Under the pieces are notes generated by a model. The model was not told where the DNA came from, ran no database searches, and saw nothing but the letters and a program-made list of their open reading frames with translations. The position numbers were made by a program, and so were the translations under genes. From Streptomyces sp. TSRI0107 (lineage in GTDB: Bacteria; Actinomycetota; Actinomycetes; Streptomycetales; Streptomycetaceae), in NCBI RefSeq assembly GCF_001905845.1, contig NZ_LIVZ01000008.1, positions 186,001 through 250,000 on the forward strand: 64,000 nucleotides of DNA, read 5' to 3'. Below are positions 62,462 through 64,000 of this stretch, one piece after another; the stretch's first letter is position 1, and each line of letters opens with the position of its first letter.

Positions 62462-64000
62462 GTGAAGCACCCGCATCCGCACGCACAACCACGCTCGCAC
62501 CCGATGCCGCGCCCGCACGCGCACCGCAGACGCCGCCGGGCCGTCCTGTCCGGCCTCGCCACCGTCACCGCCGCCGCCGCGCTGCTCGGCGCAGGGTTCG
62601 GCGCCCTCGCCCCGGCCACCTCCCCCACGCTCGAACTCACTCGCGCGGGAGGGACCCCCATGGCGGCGACCGCGCGGCAGGTCGAGGCCCTGGACCGGGG
62701 CGTCGTCAGCGTCCACACCGGCAGCGGCAACCTGGTCGGCTGGCGCTGGCTGGGCACCGATCCGGACAATGTCTCCTTCAACGTCTACCGGGCCGGCACG
62801 AAGGTCAACGCGACCCCGATCACCGGCTCGACGAACTACTTCCACGCCGGCGCCCCGTCGCACGCCGACTACACGGTCCGCGCGATCGTGAACGGCGTCG
62901 AACAGGCCGACTCCGTGCACGCCGTGCAGTTCCGCACCGGCTACAAGGACGTCCCGATCAGCCCCCCGCCCGGCGGCACCACCCCCGACGGCGTCGCCTA
63001 CACCTACGAGGCCAACGACGCCTCCGTCGGCGACCTCGACGGCGACGGCGCCCTCGAGTTCGTCCTCAAGTGGCAGCCGACCAACGCCAAGGACAACTCG
63101 CAGTCGGGATACACCGGACCGACGATCGTCGACGGTATACGGCTGGACGGATCCCGTATGTGGCGTATCGACCTCGGCCGCAACATCCGCTCCGGCGCCC
63201 ACTACACCCAGTTCCAGGTGTACGACTACGACGGCGACGGCAAGGCCGAGATCGCCATGAAGACCGCCGACGGCACCAAGGACGGCACCGGCGCGGTGAT
63301 CGGCAACGCCTCCGCCGACCACCGCAACTCCAGCGGCTACGTACTGTCCGGCCCCGAGTACCTGACCATGTTCGACGGCCGGACCGGCAAGGCGATGGGC
63401 ACCGTCGACTACGTCCCGGCCCGCGGCACCGTCTCCTCCTGGGGCGACTCCTACGGCAACCGCGTCGACCGCTTCCTCGCCGGCACGGCCTACCTGGACG
63501 GCTCCCGCCCGTCACTGATCATGGCGCGCGGCTACTACACCCGCACGGTCGTCGCCGCCTGGGACTGGCGAGGCGGCGCCTTCACCCGCCGCTGGACCTT
63601 CGACACCAACTCGTCCACCAACAGCGGCAAGGGCTACGACGGCCAGGGCTCCCACAGCCTCTCCGTGGGCGACGTCGACAACGACGGCAAGGACGAGATC
63701 GTCTACGGCTCGATGGCCGTCGACGACAACGGGAACGGACTGTGGACCGCGAAGACCGGCCACGGCGACGCCCAGCACCTCGGCGACCTCGACCCGTCCA
63801 CCGCGGGCCTGGAGTACTTCAAGGTCTCCGAGTCCACCTCCCAGCCCGCCGAGCTGTACCTGAACCCCGCGAACGGACAGGTCCGCTGGAAGCTCGCCGC
63901 CTGCTGCGACAACGGCCGCGGCGTCGCCGGCGACGTCTACGCCGGCAACGACGGCGCCGAGATGTGGTCCGCCTCCGACAGCTCCATCCGCGACGAGGCC
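62462..64000 (+). CDS. Rhamnogalacturonan lyase (PL11), 3' partial
   Basis: The frame runs from GTG 62462 (GGGAGG upstream) off the right edge, at least 513 codons. A His/Pro-rich stretch (residues 3-21) precedes an Arg-rich, Tat-like signal (five arginines, then Ala-Val-Leu-Ser-Gly-Leu) and an Ala-rich h-region. After a linker, the mature protein begins Arg-Gln-Val-Glu-Ala-Leu-Asp-Arg-Gly-Val-Val, and has several Asp-x-Asp-x-Asp-Gly calcium loops (Gly-Asp-Leu-Asp-Gly-Asp-Gly, Asp-Tyr-Asp-Gly-Asp-Gly) of the PL11 beta-propeller. The enzyme cuts the rhamnose-galacturonate backbone of pectin. Confidence 0.9.
   Translation, partial: MKHPHPHAQPRSHPMPRPHAHRRRRRAVLSGLATVTAAAALLGAGFGALAPATSPTLELTRAGGTPMAATARQVEALDRGVVSVHTGSGNLVGWRWLGTDPDNVSFNVYRAGTKVNATPITGSTNYFHAGAPSHADYTVRAIVNGVEQADSVHAVQFRTGYKDVPISPPPGGTTPDGVAYTYEANDASVGDLDGDGALEFVLKWQPTNAKDNSQSGYTGPTIVDGIRLDGSRMWRIDLGRNIRSGAHYTQFQVYDYDGDGKAEIAMKTADGTKDGTGAVIGNASADHRNSSGYVLSGPEYLTMFDGRTGKAMGTVDYVPARGTVSSWGDSYGNRVDRFLAGTAYLDGSRPSLIMARGYYTRTVVAAWDWRGGAFTRRWTFDTNSSTNSGKGYDGQGSHSLSVGDVDNDGKDEIVYGSMAVDDNGNGLWTAKTGHGDAQHLGDLDPSTAGLEYFKVSESTSQPAELYLNPANGQVRWKLAACCDNGRGVAGDVYAGNDGAEMWSASDSSIRDEA
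62621..62660 (+). repeat. Streptomyces REP-like sequence inside the lyase coding region
   Basis: The 40 bases begin TCCCCCACGCTCGA and end GGAGGGACCCCCA, the same outline as the repeat within the element at 52004-52045 (read on the other strand). It encodes the linker Ser-Pro-Thr-Leu-Glu-Leu-Thr-Arg-Ala-Gly-Gly-Thr-Pro without breaking the frame. Confidence 0.6.

Overview
The window is a chromosomal stretch of a Streptomyces-type actinomycete. The evidence is very high GC with strong G/C third-position bias, GTG and TTG starts, ATGA/GTGA translational overlaps, purine-rich ribosome sites, and families typical of the genus: DUF5107, DUF6158, DUF2795, XRE-DUF5753 regulators, F420-type oxidoreductases and a gvpOAFGYZJLSK gas-vesicle cluster. 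From memory, the order LLM oxidoreductase - NADH dehydrogenase - transketolase - LigD-Pol - gvp, with a nar locus further on, resembles the SCO6490s-6530s region of S. coelicolor; this was not checked by alignment. I saw no rRNA, tRNA, CRISPR array, prophage or biosynthetic gene cluster.

Layout. 1-7.1 kb: a cut secreted hydrolase, a GNAT acetyltransferase, a likely decayed DUF6204 gene, a DUF5107/TPR protein, a Holin-X-like protein, a short-chain dehydrogenase and an F420-type oxidoreductase. 7.4-12.2 kb: an overlapping operon of type II NADH dehydrogenase (with a long disordered tail), transketolase and a stand-alone NHEJ polymerase. 12.2-17.6 kb: the complete gas-vesicle operon; the GvpY-position protein has an acidic repeat block followed by a lysine-rich H1-like block. 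17.6-26.7 kb: a small hydrophobic protein, methyltransferase, PAP2/diacylglycerol-kinase fusion, histidine phosphatase, ABC-F ATPase, an Rv2629/Balon-like ribosome hibernation factor, DUF6158, DJ-1/PfpI, and a DUF2795-CBS-membrane protein operon. 26.7-32.8 kb: an aromatic-acid island (aldehyde dehydrogenase, AAHS-type transporter, tandem IclR regulator, PobA) whose promoters share a 16-bp palindrome. 32.9-44.2 kb: a TPP enzyme, a repeat-rich secreted protein, an aminotransferase-fold protein lacking its lysine, two metallo-beta-lactamase-fold hydrolases, DedA, a holin-phosphodiesterase fusion and an APC permease. 44.3-51.9 kb: a MoxR ATPase with a vWA/metallopeptidase partner, OsmC, a CorA-like protein, a glycerophosphodiesterase and a solitary DnaK.

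51.9-64 kb: a 205-bp MITE-like element whose terminal repeat contains the dnaK stop codon; helR, preceded by a 23-bp rifamycin-associated element (RAE)-type palindrome; and a wrecked nar operon in which narJ and narI are intact but narG and narH are reduced to end fragments by one large deletion. Then come an S8 protease-like gene with no catalytic histidine, two XRE regulators, an ADP-ribosylglycohydrolase, a pterin dehydratase, a methyltransferase and the start of a PL11 rhamnogalacturonan lyase whose linker is encoded by a dispersed-repeat-like sequence.

The best-supported functional units are the gas-vesicle operon, the 4-hydroxybenzoate uptake and hydroxylation island with its predicted operators, and the RAE-helR module. 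Several genes (hibernation factor, CBS protein, OsmC, DnaK, nar remnant, gas vesicles) suggest a low-oxygen or dormancy theme, but no shared regulatory site was found to tie them together.
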